Shown here in pieces: positions 6,093 to 6,149 of a DNA stretch of 6,149 nt (its first letter is position 1; each line of letters starts with the position of its first letter). Made by a program: the position numbers and the translations under genes. Origin of the DNA: Clostridiaceae bacterium (GTDB taxonomy: Bacteria; Bacillota; Clostridia; Acetivibrionales; DUMC01); the NCBI GenBank assembly GCA_012512865.1, contig JAAZDH010000104.1, positions 1 through 6,149 of the forward strand, in the 5' to 3' direction. The notes under the pieces were generated by a model. That model did not search any database. It saw only the letters and a program-made list of their open reading frames with translations, and had not been told where the DNA came from.

Positions 6093-6149
6093 GACTTCCT
6101 CAGGCTAATATTGGAGCAAAGCTTACGGATAGTTGTGCTTAAGGCCAGA
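6093..6149 (+). repeat. Unassigned ~99-nt repeat, copy 3 (cut by the window edge)
   Basis: It starts 138 nt after copy 2. The 57 nt visible before the window ends are identical to the first 57 nt of copy 1. The array presumably continues to the right. Confidence 0.85.

Larger units (their letters stand above)
5652..6149. other. Gene-free region: HAD leader followed by a repeat array
   Basis: No convincing protein gene is present in these 498 nt. The first part, to about 5774, is an AT-rich leader of the HAD gene. The rest is three copies of an unassigned repeat separated by pyrimidine-rich spacers. It ends only because the window ends. Confidence 0.7.

Noticed and set aside
5777..6149. CRISPR array
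   Set aside because: Units are about 99 nt or more, spacers are 79 and 39 nt and partly similar to each other, and no cas gene is visible.

Overview
The window looks like part of a chromosome from an anaerobic, moderately AT-rich Firmicute of the class Clostridia. This is inferred from the strong AGGAGG-type ribosome sites, the style of ABC-2 exporter genes and the lipoprotein serpin. No rRNA, tRNA or taxonomic marker gene is present, so the assignment is tentative. Four genes are complete and one is cut by the left edge.

Left part (1-3368, + strand): a compact three-gene ABC exporter operon. An ATPase, cut inside its Walker A motif by the window start, is followed 20 nt later by a first ABC-2 permease. 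A second, different ABC-2 permease overlaps the first by 14 nt. Each permease has one N-terminal membrane helix, a large extracytoplasmic domain and a cluster of about five C-terminal helices. One ATPase with two unlike permeases of this shape resembles LnrLMN/YfiLMN-type drug or lipopeptide exporters; the substrate cannot be read from sequence. The ectodomain of the first permease carries a Pro/Gly/Lys-rich segment encoded by degenerate 12-bp and 30-bp DNA repeats.

Middle (3369-5000): a 199-nt leader with a tandem 10-mer and a REP-like hairpin, then a gene for a predicted lipoprotein serpin (serine or cysteine protease inhibitor) with an intact inhibitory hinge. A 200-nt convergent gap with a short 16-bp minisatellite follows.

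Right (5001-6149): a HAD-family phosphatase of the phosphoglycolate phosphatase type on the minus strand, then about 500 nt with no gene. From 5777 to the window edge this non-coding stretch holds three copies of an unassigned repeat of 99 nt or more. Comparing copies 1 and 2, nearly all substitutions in the central 32 nt fit one stem-loop, including two double changes, and G-U pairs occur only if the + strand is read. This is the most interesting signal in the window: a possible structured RNA or ssDNA repeat family continuing beyond the right edge.

The exporter genes clearly work together. The serpin and the HAD phosphatase show no sequence-based functional link to the exporter or to each other.
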